Assembly: GCF_031846165.1 (NCBI RefSeq)
Contig: NZ_JAVRIE010000002.1
Location: forward strand, 620,001 to 684,000
Reading direction: 5' to 3'
Length of the DNA: 64,000 bases
DNA from: Glaciecola blandensis
GTDB taxonomy: Bacteria > Pseudomonadota > Gammaproteobacteria > Enterobacterales > Alteromonadaceae
A model generated the notes under the pieces. The model was not told the origin of the DNA. It saw nothing but the letters and a program-made list of their open reading frames with translations, and searched no databases. Every line of letters begins with the position of its first letter. Position 1 is the stretch's first letter. Positions 35,711-43,958 of this stretch are shown here, one piece after another. The position numbers and the translations under genes are program-made.

Positions 35711-35990
35711 GTATCGTTTAACTGAGGAAGCGAAAGAAGATTTAAGGCGAATATATGTCTATGGATATAAAGAATTTGGTGAAAAGCAAGCTGATGAATA
35801 TTTCCAAAGTTTCTTTGACGCCTTTGAAAAGATAGCCGCAACTCCACAGGCTTATCAATCAGTCGACCATTTTAGGCAAGGCTATAGACGATTTCCTCAT
35901 CGCGCTGATGTTATTTACTATCGTATTTATAAAGACTGGGTAGATGTTATGGCTATTCTTGGTAGTCAAGATATGGATGTCTGGCTATAG
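35697..35990 (+). CDS. ParE/RelE-superfamily toxin
   Basis: This 97-residue protein has the ParE toxin layout: YRLTEEAKEDLRRIYVYGYKEFGEKQA, two helices, then YRRFPHRADVIYYRIYKDWVDVMAILGSQDM, ending in the conserved strand. The ATG at 35697 lies inside parD, overlapping it by 14 bp, so translation is coupled. An upstream in-frame start (35622) would overlap parD by nearly 90 bp and was rejected. ParE toxins block DNA gyrase; RelE relatives cut mRNA. The sequence favours ParE. Confidence 0.9.
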   Translation: MIVTKYRLTEEAKEDLRRIYVYGYKEFGEKQADEYFQSFFDAFEKIAATPQAYQSVDHFRQGYRRFPHRADVIYYRIYKDWVDVMAILGSQDMDVWL

Positions 35991-36037
35991 GTTGCAATCC
36001 TTCAGGCTATGTCTGCTTATGGATGTTTTTTGTCAAT

Positions 36038-36724
36038 CTACCTCTGATACTTTTTCAGTAGTGCATCGATGTGAGTTGAAATGCCATCATTCGCCATGTC
36101 GTACCATTGCTTAGCTGATATGAGTGGACCTGTGACGTGATGTTTGAGGCTAACGTAACCATGCACAAAGGCCCAAAGCTCCAATGCTGTTTGTTGCCTT
36201 TCTATCCAATCGGCATTTTCCGGTAGTATAATTGACGTATGTTGAACCAAGCGTTTGTATGCTCTATGAGCACTCGCTTTTGCCTCTTCAGACGGTTTAT
36301 ATTGATTGTCGTTTTCACCAAAAATAAGGCGATAATGCCCTTCGTAATCTTGTGCAATTTGCAAATAGCCCGCGATACCTTTTAGTAAAATCTGTTTCGG
36401 CCCTAAGTTACTTTTATCAAACCCCATGGTGTCATACACCATTCCATAACCCTCAATATATAGCGCGTCGAGAATACCTTGCTTGCCTTTAAAGTGGCTA
36501 TAAATACCAATCGTTGAAACCTTGGCTTGTTCTGCAATAGCGCGAACACTTAGCGCAGCCACGCCTCCTTCTGCGAATAGAGTTGAAGCGGCATTTAATA
36601 TCCGACGTTTAGCTTGCTCTCTAACGCCCTTAGTCTTTATTGAAGGTTCATTTTGGTCACATGTAGTTGTACTTTCCACTACGTGCTTTTTTACAACGAG
36701 ATTTTTTACCACAGAAATTTTCAC
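36038..36724 (-). CDS. TetR-family regulator of the FAD/DUF2855/PanE operon
   Basis: The 228-residue product has a polar N-terminal extension of about 35 residues, then a TetR helix-turn-helix (ILNAASTLFAEGGVAALSV, then KVSTIGIYSHFKGKQGIL). Its C-terminal ligand domain contains WAFVHGYVSL, typical of the WHG-type TetR subgroup. It is divergent from a three-gene oxidoreductase operon with an operator-like palindrome between them. It is probably the local repressor. Confidence 0.88.
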   Translation of the reverse strand: MKISVVKNLVVKKHVVESTTTCDQNEPSIKTKGVREQAKRRILNAASTLFAEGGVAALSVRAIAEQAKVSTIGIYSHFKGKQGILDALYIEGYGMVYDTMGFDKSNLGPKQILLKGIAGYLQIAQDYEGHYRLIFGENDNQYKPSEEAKASAHRAYKRLVQHTSIILPENADWIERQQTALELWAFVHGYVSLKHHVTGPLISAKQWYDMANDGISTHIDALLKKYQR

Positions 36725-36773
36725 CTCTGACTTTTGGTCACAGTTTATGGTTAATAGGGTTGTTTACATTTCG

Positions 36774-36802
36774 TTGACAAATATAACAGTGTTATGTTTA
36801 AC
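36774..36802 (+). promoter_or_regulatory. Promoter with embedded palindrome
   Basis: TTGACA (36774-36779) and TTTAAC (36797-36802), 17 bp apart, form a plausible sigma-70 promoter for the downstream operon. The spacer holds ATAACAGTGTTAT (36783-36795), a palindrome except for its central base. That is an ideal place for a TetR-type repressor to block RNA polymerase. Confidence 0.55.
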
Positions 36803-36836
36803 TGCCAAGAGCTTAAATTCACAGAGTATGGAATAG

Positions 36837-38285
36837 ATGCAAAGCGTGCAGGGTGCAAAAACAAGTGCAATACAAAGTGCAAATGAAAACGCAACAGAAC
36901 TTGAAACGGACTATTTGATCGTCGGTAGCGGTGCGGTAGGAATGGCATTTGCTGATACGCTGCTGACTGAAACCGATGCTAATATCATCATGGTAGACAA
37001 ACACCATAAACCGGGCGGTCACTGGAACGTGGCCTATCCTTTTGTGACTTTGCATCAACCGTCTGCATTCTATGGTGTGAGCTCTCGTGAGTTGAGTAAA
37101 GGTTATAAAGACCAAGTAGGTTGGAACAAAGGTCTCAATGAATTGGCAACAGGTGCGGAAGTGAGCGCCTACTTCGATGACGTCATGCGTGAACAATTTT
37201 TACCAACAGGTCGAGTCCAGTATTTCCCAATGTGTGACTATCAAGGTAATGGTGAGTTCGAAAACACCTTAACTGGGCAACGTTACAAAGCAAGGCCAAA
37301 CAAGAAAACGGTCGACTGTACTTACCTTAAAACCACTGTGCCATCTACCCACACGCCGAATTTTGACCTTGCATCGGGCGTGCAATTTATGCCTTTGAAT
37401 GACTTGCCCAAGGTGACTTCAGCGCCAAGTGCCTATGTCATTGTCGGTGGCGGAAAAACTGGCATCGATGCCGTCTTATTTTTACTCGAAAAGCATGTCG
37501 ATCCAGATCGCATTACTTGGATTATGCCCCGAGATGCTTGGCTACTTGACCGAGAAAATACTCAGCCAACAGAGGAGTTTTTTGGTAGTTCGATAGGTGC
37601 CCAAGCTAGTCAGATGGAAGCGATTGCAGAATCTACCTCGATAAATGATATGTTCGAACGCCTTGAAAGAGCCGGTGTGTTTATGCGTTTGGATACGAAC
37701 GTTTGGCCAAAAATGTTCCATGGTGCAACGGTCAGTAAGATGGAGCTAGAGCAATTGCGACGAGTGAAAAATGTTGTTCGTATGGGTAGAGTGACATCTA
37801 TAGAACTTGATAAAATCGTACTGCAAGAAGGTGAAATACCCACAAGTACACGCCACATTCATGTCGATTGCTCAGCCAGTGCAATATCAAATTTAACAAT
37901 GAAACCCATCTTTGAAGATGGATTAATTACCCCGCAAACCGTGCGCTCCTATCAACCTGTTTTCAGCGCTGCGTTCATTGCACATGTAGAAGCGAGTTAT
38001 CCTAACGACCAGATTAAAAATAAAATCTGCAATGTCGTGCCATTGCCAAATACCGATCTTGATTGGCTAAGGCTAACGGCTGCGTTTATGCTGAACCAAC
38101 ATATATGGGGCCAAGATCCAGAGCTGCGAGAGTGGTTGTTGAATAATCGTTTAGATGGCTTTAGTCAGTTGGTTCGCAATGTCAAAGAAGATGAAATTGA
38201 AAAGAGAATGATATTAAAACGCTTAAAAGAGAATGCTCAACCGGCAATGGCGAAGTTGCAAGCTTACTTAGCAGAAATAAGCTAA
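36837..38285 (+). CDS. FAD/NAD(P)-dependent oxidoreductase
   Basis: This 482-residue protein begins, after a short polar tail, with a dinucleotide fold (DYLIVGSGAVGMAFADTLL, ending with the acidic strand NIIMVDKHHKPGGHW), and has a second fold at AYVIVGGGKTGIDAVLFLL. That layout resembles class B flavin monooxygenases and related NAD(P)/FAD proteins. There is no clear monooxygenase fingerprint and no signal peptide. It is the first gene of a TetR-controlled operon with a DUF2855 protein and a PanE-like reductase. The substrate is unknown. Confidence 0.78.
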   Translation: MQSVQGAKTSAIQSANENATELETDYLIVGSGAVGMAFADTLLTETDANIIMVDKHHKPGGHWNVAYPFVTLHQPSAFYGVSSRELSKGYKDQVGWNKGLNELATGAEVSAYFDDVMREQFLPTGRVQYFPMCDYQGNGEFENTLTGQRYKARPNKKTVDCTYLKTTVPSTHTPNFDLASGVQFMPLNDLPKVTSAPSAYVIVGGGKTGIDAVLFLLEKHVDPDRITWIMPRDAWLLDRENTQPTEEFFGSSIGAQASQMEAIAESTSINDMFERLERAGVFMRLDTNVWPKMFHGATVSKMELEQLRRVKNVVRMGRVTSIELDKIVLQEGEIPTSTRHIHVDCSASAISNLTMKPIFEDGLITPQTVRSYQPVFSAAFIAHVEASYPNDQIKNKICNVVPLPNTDLDWLRLTAAFMLNQHIWGQDPELREWLLNNRLDGFSQLVRNVKEDEIEKRMILKRLKENAQPAMAKLQAYLAEIS

Positions 38286-38347
38286 ATCATTAGCAATTCA
38301 TTGATCGACAGAAAACACAAAAGAACAACAAGCTAAGGATTACCCGA

Positions 38348-39460
38348 ATGATGGAATTACAAATTAGCCGCAAGAACTACAACAAAGTTCGCCTTGTACA
38401 AAGCCATACACATGAAAAGCAATTAAAAGATGGTGAAGTTTTGGTAAAGGTAGACAGCTTCGCCCTTACTGCCAACAACATCACCTATGCTGTCGTTGGC
38501 GATAAGCTCGGATACTGGCAGTTCTTTCCGCCACAACTAGGGCCTGATGAAGTGGGTCATAATGAAGCTAATGAGCATTGGGGTATACTACCTGTATGGG
38601 GGTTTGCTGATGTCGTTAAATCAAATAACCCAGAGGTTCCTGAAGGTGAGCGTTTATTTGGTTATTTTCCACCATCGAGTCACTTGATTATGCACCCGAG
38701 CGGTGTGAGTGAGTCTAGTTGGATTGATGCTAGTGAGCACCGTGCGGCCTTGCCAGTGGGTTATAATATTTATCGAAAAGTGATGTCGGAGCCTAATTAT
38801 CAAAAATCAGGTGAAGCCTATCGGATGTTGCTTTACCCGCTGCATGTCACCGCGTTTGCTTTACATCACTATTTCACTAGCCATGACTGGTTTGGTGCTC
38901 AACAAGTTGTGATTACTAGCGCCTCAAGCAAAACGAGTACAGGTTTAGCTTATGGCATCAATAATGATCCTAAAGCGCCTAAACAGATTGGTTTAACCTC
39001 ACTGAAAAACAAAGAGATGGTTGATAACTTGGCTGTTTACGATAAAACACTTGCTTATGATGAGTTAGACAGTATCGATGCAAGTATTCCGTCGCTTATC
39101 GTTGATATGTCTGGCAATGGCACTTTGTTAAGCGAACTGCACAAGCATCTGGGCGATAATATGAAGTTTTGTTCAAATGTTGGTGCCACCCATTGGGAGG
39201 ACATGAACCCAGGGCCTCACTTCATAGCGCAGAGAAGTGAAATGTTCTTCGCGCCAAGTACCTTACAGAAAATTATTAAAGAAAGCGGTATGGACGGATT
39301 TGAAAAGCAAAGTGCTGCCTATTTAAAACACTCAATTGCACAGAGCACCAAGTGGTTAAAAGTGACTGACTTGCAAGGTTTGAAGGCGATGAGCGATGTT
39401 TTTGATGATGTCTGCAATGGTAAGGTTTCTCCAGAACTTGGATTGATTATTCATCTGTAA
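38348..39460 (+). CDS. DUF2855-family protein
   Basis: This 370-residue protein fits the DUF2855 family, related to medium-chain dehydrogenases/quinone reductases but without classical zinc ligands. Features include LKDGEVLVKVDSFALTANNI, VGDKLGYWQFFPP, VPEGERLFGYFPPSSHL and VVITSASSKTSTGLAY, the last in the position of the nucleotide-binding turn. It has no known reaction. It lies 62 bp after the FAD gene and 51 bp before the PanE-like gene, in the same direction. Confidence 0.82.
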   Translation: MMELQISRKNYNKVRLVQSHTHEKQLKDGEVLVKVDSFALTANNITYAVVGDKLGYWQFFPPQLGPDEVGHNEANEHWGILPVWGFADVVKSNNPEVPEGERLFGYFPPSSHLIMHPSGVSESSWIDASEHRAALPVGYNIYRKVMSEPNYQKSGEAYRMLLYPLHVTAFALHHYFTSHDWFGAQQVVITSASSKTSTGLAYGINNDPKAPKQIGLTSLKNKEMVDNLAVYDKTLAYDELDSIDASIPSLIVDMSGNGTLLSELHKHLGDNMKFCSNVGATHWEDMNPGPHFIAQRSEMFFAPSTLQKIIKESGMDGFEKQSAAYLKHSIAQSTKWLKVTDLQGLKAMSDVFDDVCNGKVSPELGLIIHL

Positions 39461-39511
39461 GTCATTACTCTAGCGCTAGGGTTTATTGGGCAGTAATGCC
39501 CTACACAGAGA

Positions 39512-40576
39512 ATGACTTTGGAAGAAACTAGTCAAGAAGAAGTGCTTGCTTCGGGCACTGGCGAAAAGCTGAAAATTGTGGTCTTGGGCGCAGGTAGTAT
39601 CGGGTGCTATTTGGGTGCGTGCTTAATAGGTCAGGGTGCTAACGTTACCTTGATTGGCAGAGAACGCATTCAAGCACAAATATCAGAAAACGGCCTCCGA
39701 GCAAGCGACTACAAAGGTCGTGACTTACTTATTCCTGCCAAAGAAGTAAAATTTACTACTTCGAACTCAGTCATGCACAATGCCGATGTGGTCCTATTGT
39801 GCGTAAAAAGTGGTGACACTCAAAGTGCCGCGCAACTGATATTCAAGCACGCGAACCCAAAAGCTATTGTTGTTAGTTTTCAAAACGGCGTTCGAAATGG
39901 CGTATTGTTGGAACAGTACCTACCTACATTCACGGTGCTACGTGGCATGGTGCCTTTCAACGTCCTTTCTAAAGGGAAGGGCCATTTTCACTGCGGTACA
40001 GAAGGTAATTTAGCCATTGAAGACCCGGATAAAGTGAGTAAAGAATTAGTCTCTTTATTTGATAAAGCGGCGTTACCCGCCACAGTGTATGATGATATTA
40101 CTAACGTGCAGTGGGGAAAGTTACTGATAAACCTCAATAATTCGGTCAATGCACTATCTGGTGTGCCTTTGCTGGAACAGTTGGGCAATCCAGCTTATCG
40201 AAAAGTGATGGCGCTTGTTCTCCGAGAGGCCTTAGATGCCATGCAAGCGGCGGGAATTGAGCCTGCACGCACTGGCAAAGTTATCCCTAAATACATGCCA
40301 TTTATTATGTCTTTGCCTAACTTTCTGTTTAATATGGTGGCGAGTGCAACGCTAAAGATTGACCCAGAAGCACGTTCTTCAATGTATGAGGATTTAACCT
40401 TGGGCCGAAAAACAGAAATCGATTATTTGAACGGTGAAATTGTTGCACTTGCTAAAAAGCAGGGGGTACCGGTACCGGTAAACTCTCGGATTGTTGGTTT
40501 AATTAAAAAGGCTGAAGAAGATTCGGAAGGCTCGCCCATGCTCAGCCCCGAAGAAATTATACAGACCAACGATTAG
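39512..40576 (+). CDS. 2-dehydropantoate 2-reductase-like (ApbA/PanE family)
   Basis: This 354-residue protein has an N-terminal Rossmann fold (KIVVLGAGSIGCYLGACLIGQG) and the ApbA/PanE features: VLLCVKSGDTQSAA, SFQNGVRNGVLLEQ, and WGKLLINLNNSVNALSG with the catalytic Lys. The C-terminal helical domain contains EIDYLNGEIVALAKKQGVPVP. It reduces a 2-keto acid with NADPH. Its place in this operon and its length (true PanE is about 300) suggest a related substrate rather than ketopantoate itself. Confidence 0.82.
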   Translation: MTLEETSQEEVLASGTGEKLKIVVLGAGSIGCYLGACLIGQGANVTLIGRERIQAQISENGLRASDYKGRDLLIPAKEVKFTTSNSVMHNADVVLLCVKSGDTQSAAQLIFKHANPKAIVVSFQNGVRNGVLLEQYLPTFTVLRGMVPFNVLSKGKGHFHCGTEGNLAIEDPDKVSKELVSLFDKAALPATVYDDITNVQWGKLLINLNNSVNALSGVPLLEQLGNPAYRKVMALVLREALDAMQAAGIEPARTGKVIPKYMPFIMSLPNFLFNMVASATLKIDPEARSSMYEDLTLGRKTEIDYLNGEIVALAKKQGVPVPVNSRIVGLIKKAEEDSEGSPMLSPEEIIQTND

Positions 40577-40595
40577 CTTTGGTCTGCACACTAAC

Positions 40596-41138
40596 TCATT
40601 GTAAGTTGACCCAATTTAGCTCCAACTGCTCATCTTCGACAACAGCATAGATCGACTGGCCAGTAATGGTGAGCGTGATATCCATTGTGCGGCTAGCCAA
40701 ACCGCTTAGGGCCTTAATTTCATCCCAGTCGAATTGAAAAACCGAAATCGGTAGGGTTGAAAGTTGTGCTTGAGTTTGTTTCCACCAGACATCAGATTTT
40801 GAATTAAAGGTATAAACTACGGTTTTTTTAGCGAGTCTACAGGCTTTTTTCATGCGCTCGAAGCTTGGCTCACCCACATCAAGCCATAGATGTAATTGAT
40901 CGTCTAAGCCTTTCAACCAGATATCAGGTTCATCAACCGAGCTTAAGCCCTTTGTGAACGCCATGAGTTTATCTTTGTCATCCGCCGCATGAATACAAAA
41001 GGCCATTAGCCTAGCCATCATTCGCTCAAGGGTTTCTGAAGGATGTTGTGCGACCGTCAATTGCAAAGAATCATAGTGGTCATTATTGAAATCAGACAAG
41101 GCAATTTTGAACTTGTAGATGGTTGGCTTTAAGGCCAT
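40596..41138 (-). CDS. yaeQ: YaeQ family protein
   Basis: This 180-residue protein shows the YaeQ pattern: MALKPTIYKFKIALSDFNND, ETLERMMARLMAFCIHA, DEPDIWLKGLDDQLHLWLDVGEPS and VVYTFNSKSDVWWKQ. The fold is a variant PD-(D/E)XK nuclease; the Asp-Ile-Trp and Leu-Trp-Leu-Asp-Val-Gly-Glu segments hold the core residues. The molecular function remains unproven. It is divergent from the gene at 41195. Confidence 0.93.
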   Translation of the reverse strand: MALKPTIYKFKIALSDFNNDHYDSLQLTVAQHPSETLERMMARLMAFCIHAADDKDKLMAFTKGLSSVDEPDIWLKGLDDQLHLWLDVGEPSFERMKKACRLAKKTVVYTFNSKSDVWWKQTQAQLSTLPISVFQFDWDEIKALSGLASRTMDITLTITGQSIYAVVEDEQLELNWVNLQ

Positions 41139-41194
41139 AAGGGATAAACTCCGGTTAGCGAATAAGTGGCTGACGCCGCAGCGTAAGGGCGTGT

Positions 41195-41815
41195 ATGATA
41201 CCTAAATATACACAACTCAACACAACTAATGAGAGAACCGTGACACTAATGGCCAAAAATCTTACCGGCTTGGGCGATACCAAAGCCCTGCTGAATGTTT
41301 ATATAGCGAATATACCTACATTCGATTTTGGCGCAAAAGGGCAAAGTATGCATCCTCTGAACGAAGGTGATATTTATGCATGTGGACAGGCTTGTGGTAA
41401 TGGATGGCGCAAAGTTTTCAATGTTTACGCCAAGCTAGTATATGCAGCGGCGTTACCTACTTTAGGAGCTAAGACATTCGACTCTTGGCAAGAATATCGT
41501 GACAAAAAACTACTGCAAGTGGGTAGTTCAACGAGTTTGCATTTTTTACCGCCAGCGCAAATAAGTGCTAAACATGACCAACAAACTCAGCTCGACTCAT
41601 CTTCTATTCACATCGTTATGGGCAGAACTTATGCGAAAACCCTGAATTTGGGGGACCAACTTGTGTGGCTAGATGAAGAATTTGCAATTAACAACGAGCG
41701 AGGGATCATTGTTTGTCCTTATTTTGATTACCGTCAGCTATCAAATATAAAGATTGTGAGATTGGTCGGATTGATTAAGGAAGTGCAAGATAGAATCACT
41801 ACTCATAGCATGTAA
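41195..41815 (+). CDS. Conserved hypothetical protein (DUF6942-like)
   Basis: This 206-residue protein without signal or membrane segment contains LNVYIANIPTFDF, NEGDIYACGQACGNGWRKVFNVY and IHIVMGRTYAKTL. The set resembles a gammaproteobacterial family listed as DUF6942, though I am not certain. The ATG at 41195 has AAGGG about 5 nt upstream; GTG 41240 or ATG 41249 are possible later starts. The function is unknown. Confidence 0.65.
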   Translation: MIPKYTQLNTTNERTVTLMAKNLTGLGDTKALLNVYIANIPTFDFGAKGQSMHPLNEGDIYACGQACGNGWRKVFNVYAKLVYAAALPTLGAKTFDSWQEYRDKKLLQVGSSTSLHFLPPAQISAKHDQQTQLDSSSIHIVMGRTYAKTLNLGDQLVWLDEEFAINNERGIIVCPYFDYRQLSNIKIVRLVGLIKEVQDRITTHSM

Positions 41816-41974
41816 TATTGTCAGCTATTTATACATATTAAATTGGCTTGGTTTTAAATATCTGATTTTTCGGGATATTAAATTTGGCGCACTTTTTGCT
41901 ATTATTTGTGATAGATGATCTAAAGATCGCATCCTACAAACTTAAGTTTAAAGTAGTATAAAAAAGGAAATTTT

Positions 41975-42601
41975 ATGACTCGTTCGACACCATTAAAGTT
42001 AATTATCGCTAGTATAATTTTACTCATGAGCTCGCATCTGAAAGCAAGCCTAATTGTTACGCAAGGCAACCTAAGCTTGACGTGCAATGATAGTTCAATC
42101 ACGAGTGTCGATGACGGTCAATATTTAGGGTGTACAGGTGCATTTAGTGGGAACGATTCAAATCTTCTTTCGGCAGTCATGGGTTATTTAGATGATTTCT
42201 CTACAGCATACTCACTGAATGGCGTTTGGTCTCATGATGGTGCTAATAAAAGTGATGGACCAGGTTATGGAATTTTCACATCAAACCCTGAGAGTGTATC
42301 TGGAACATTAGCCTTTGATGCGCCAGTGAACGGTATTTTCGCAGTTTCATTGAAAGCGTCTGACTCTTTTAGTTTGTTCTTCTTTGAAGCTAATTCTTCT
42401 GGTGTTTCTAGCTTTGATTTCACTACTGATGGTGCTGGAGTTAATAATAAAGGAAAAGCTCAAGATCTTTCACATGCCTCATTTTTCGCATTTACAAGTG
42501 ATGTTAAAGAAGCTAGCTCTCCAAGTGGTTTTTCAATAATGTTATTTATTGCGTTGCTGTTTGGTTTCACCAGTCTAAGACAAAAGCTAAAGAAGCAATA
42601 A
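41975..42601 (+). CDS. Secreted protein with C-terminal sorting-signal-like tail
   Basis: The 208-residue product has an N-terminal signal peptide (LIIASIILLMSSHLKAS) and a beta-rich, Ser/Asn/Gly-rich middle with two Cys near the start. The end is tripartite: a Pro-containing stretch (SSPSGFS), a membrane helix (IMLFIALLFGFTSL), and a basic tail (RQKLKKQ). That resembles PEP-CTERM-like signals, though the canonical Pro-Glu-Pro is absent. The ribosome site is AAGGAAA. It probably sits at the envelope or is exported with exopolymer. Confidence 0.65.
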   Translation: MTRSTPLKLIIASIILLMSSHLKASLIVTQGNLSLTCNDSSITSVDDGQYLGCTGAFSGNDSNLLSAVMGYLDDFSTAYSLNGVWSHDGANKSDGPGYGIFTSNPESVSGTLAFDAPVNGIFAVSLKASDSFSLFFFEANSSGVSSFDFTTDGAGVNNKGKAQDLSHASFFAFTSDVKEASSPSGFSIMLFIALLFGFTSLRQKLKKQ

Positions 42602-42622
42602 TATAAAAGCTCTCAATTTGAA

Positions 42623-43831
42623 TTATGTGCGTTTAAATGCTTGGAATTTACACGTGCATAAGCTACGCCACAGCCATTCAAGCGGGCCTTGATAGAAGCG
42701 CTTTATCCACCAAGCCGAAAAGGCCAGTTGCAGTGCACCAATAGATATTGCGTAAAGCACTAGTTCAAATCGATTCATATACCCTACTAAGCCCCCGGCA
42801 TAACCATAAAAGATCAGTGCACAAATCGCTGATTGCATAATGTAATTAGTAAAGGCTAAACGACCGGCATAACTCAATAAAGTAAATGCTTTCTGACAAA
42901 ACTGCAGTTTTATCAACATACCAATCAAACCAATATAGCCCAGCGTTGTTGCATAGCTTGAAATGAGTAACAACATATCACCCTGAAAAAAGAAGTCGCT
43001 GGCCGCGAAACTTGAACTGTAAAGATAGGAAAGAGCATAGATGGAGAGGCTATACCCTAAAGTAATGCCAACTGTGGCCATTACGATGTAAAACTTGAGA
43101 CTCTTTTGTATTTGCAAAACACCTGTCTTAAATAAAATCATCCCTAGCAGCATGAGTGAACATATTTTGAATAGGCCTGCCATAGCAAAAGCTACTAGGA
43201 TATCGTCTCCGGCTGTGAACGTTTCCGAGGTTTCTTTCCAACTGGTTTCACTCATCACTGATAAATAGCCGCCTCTGACGCCCTCCAAAAAGGTCGCTAT
43301 TTGCTCCTGGGAAGGAAGATAGAAGTACTGAACCGATGCGTATTGAGGATCACTGAAGTCTATAAAATGTGCATCAGGCTGATATCCCAGCCAGCAGCTT
43401 AGCGATATCAATAAAATCCATATAATACTGAGTGTTAGAATATAGTAGTTACGTAACCAGAAAATCAAAATGCCAATGACAGCGTAGGTTGTTAGGATGT
43501 CCCCTTCCCAGAGAAAGTACATATGCAAAGCGCCAAAAACGAACAACCAAACTAAGCGCCTTACCATGAACCATGCGGGTGATTCATCATCATTATATTT
43601 TGTAGCGAGCAGCACAATCGACGCACCAAACAGAATGCTAAATATGCCATAAAATTTCTGATTTGCAGTAACTTGCAAAATACTAAACACGATATGATTT
43701 AAGGCCTGGTCGCCATCATACGCATATGGATTTAGATAGGCTGCAAAAGGCATTGCAAAAGAGGCAATATTTAACAAAGGCAGGCCCAAAAGAGCAAGGC
43801 CGCGCAGAATGTCGAGGCTGTCATAGCGCAT
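42623..43831 (-). CDS. YeiB/DUF418-family membrane protein
   Basis: This 402-residue protein has about ten membrane helices. It begins with the family signature RYDSLDILRGLALLGLPLLNI, has FSILFGASIVLLATKY in the first half, and has the DUF418 region (YAGRLAFTNYIMQSAICALIFYG) near the C-terminus. It is related to acyltransferase-3 type proteins. The function is unknown. It lies alone between the secreted protein and the RND operon. Confidence 0.88.
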   Translation of the reverse strand: MRYDSLDILRGLALLGLPLLNIASFAMPFAAYLNPYAYDGDQALNHIVFSILQVTANQKFYGIFSILFGASIVLLATKYNDDESPAWFMVRRLVWLFVFGALHMYFLWEGDILTTYAVIGILIFWLRNYYILTLSIIWILLISLSCWLGYQPDAHFIDFSDPQYASVQYFYLPSQEQIATFLEGVRGGYLSVMSETSWKETSETFTAGDDILVAFAMAGLFKICSLMLLGMILFKTGVLQIQKSLKFYIVMATVGITLGYSLSIYALSYLYSSSFAASDFFFQGDMLLLISSYATTLGYIGLIGMLIKLQFCQKAFTLLSYAGRLAFTNYIMQSAICALIFYGYAGGLVGYMNRFELVLYAISIGALQLAFSAWWIKRFYQGPLEWLWRSLCTCKFQAFKRT

Positions 43832-43958
43832 AAAAAATCCGTCTACTGTATTCCATTAATGTGTGCTGTTTGGCGCGCACCCTTTCAAAAAGTTAGACAA
43901 TCGCGTACTTACTTTTACCTTGTTTTGTCGACAGCGGCTCGACACCAATCTCGTTACC

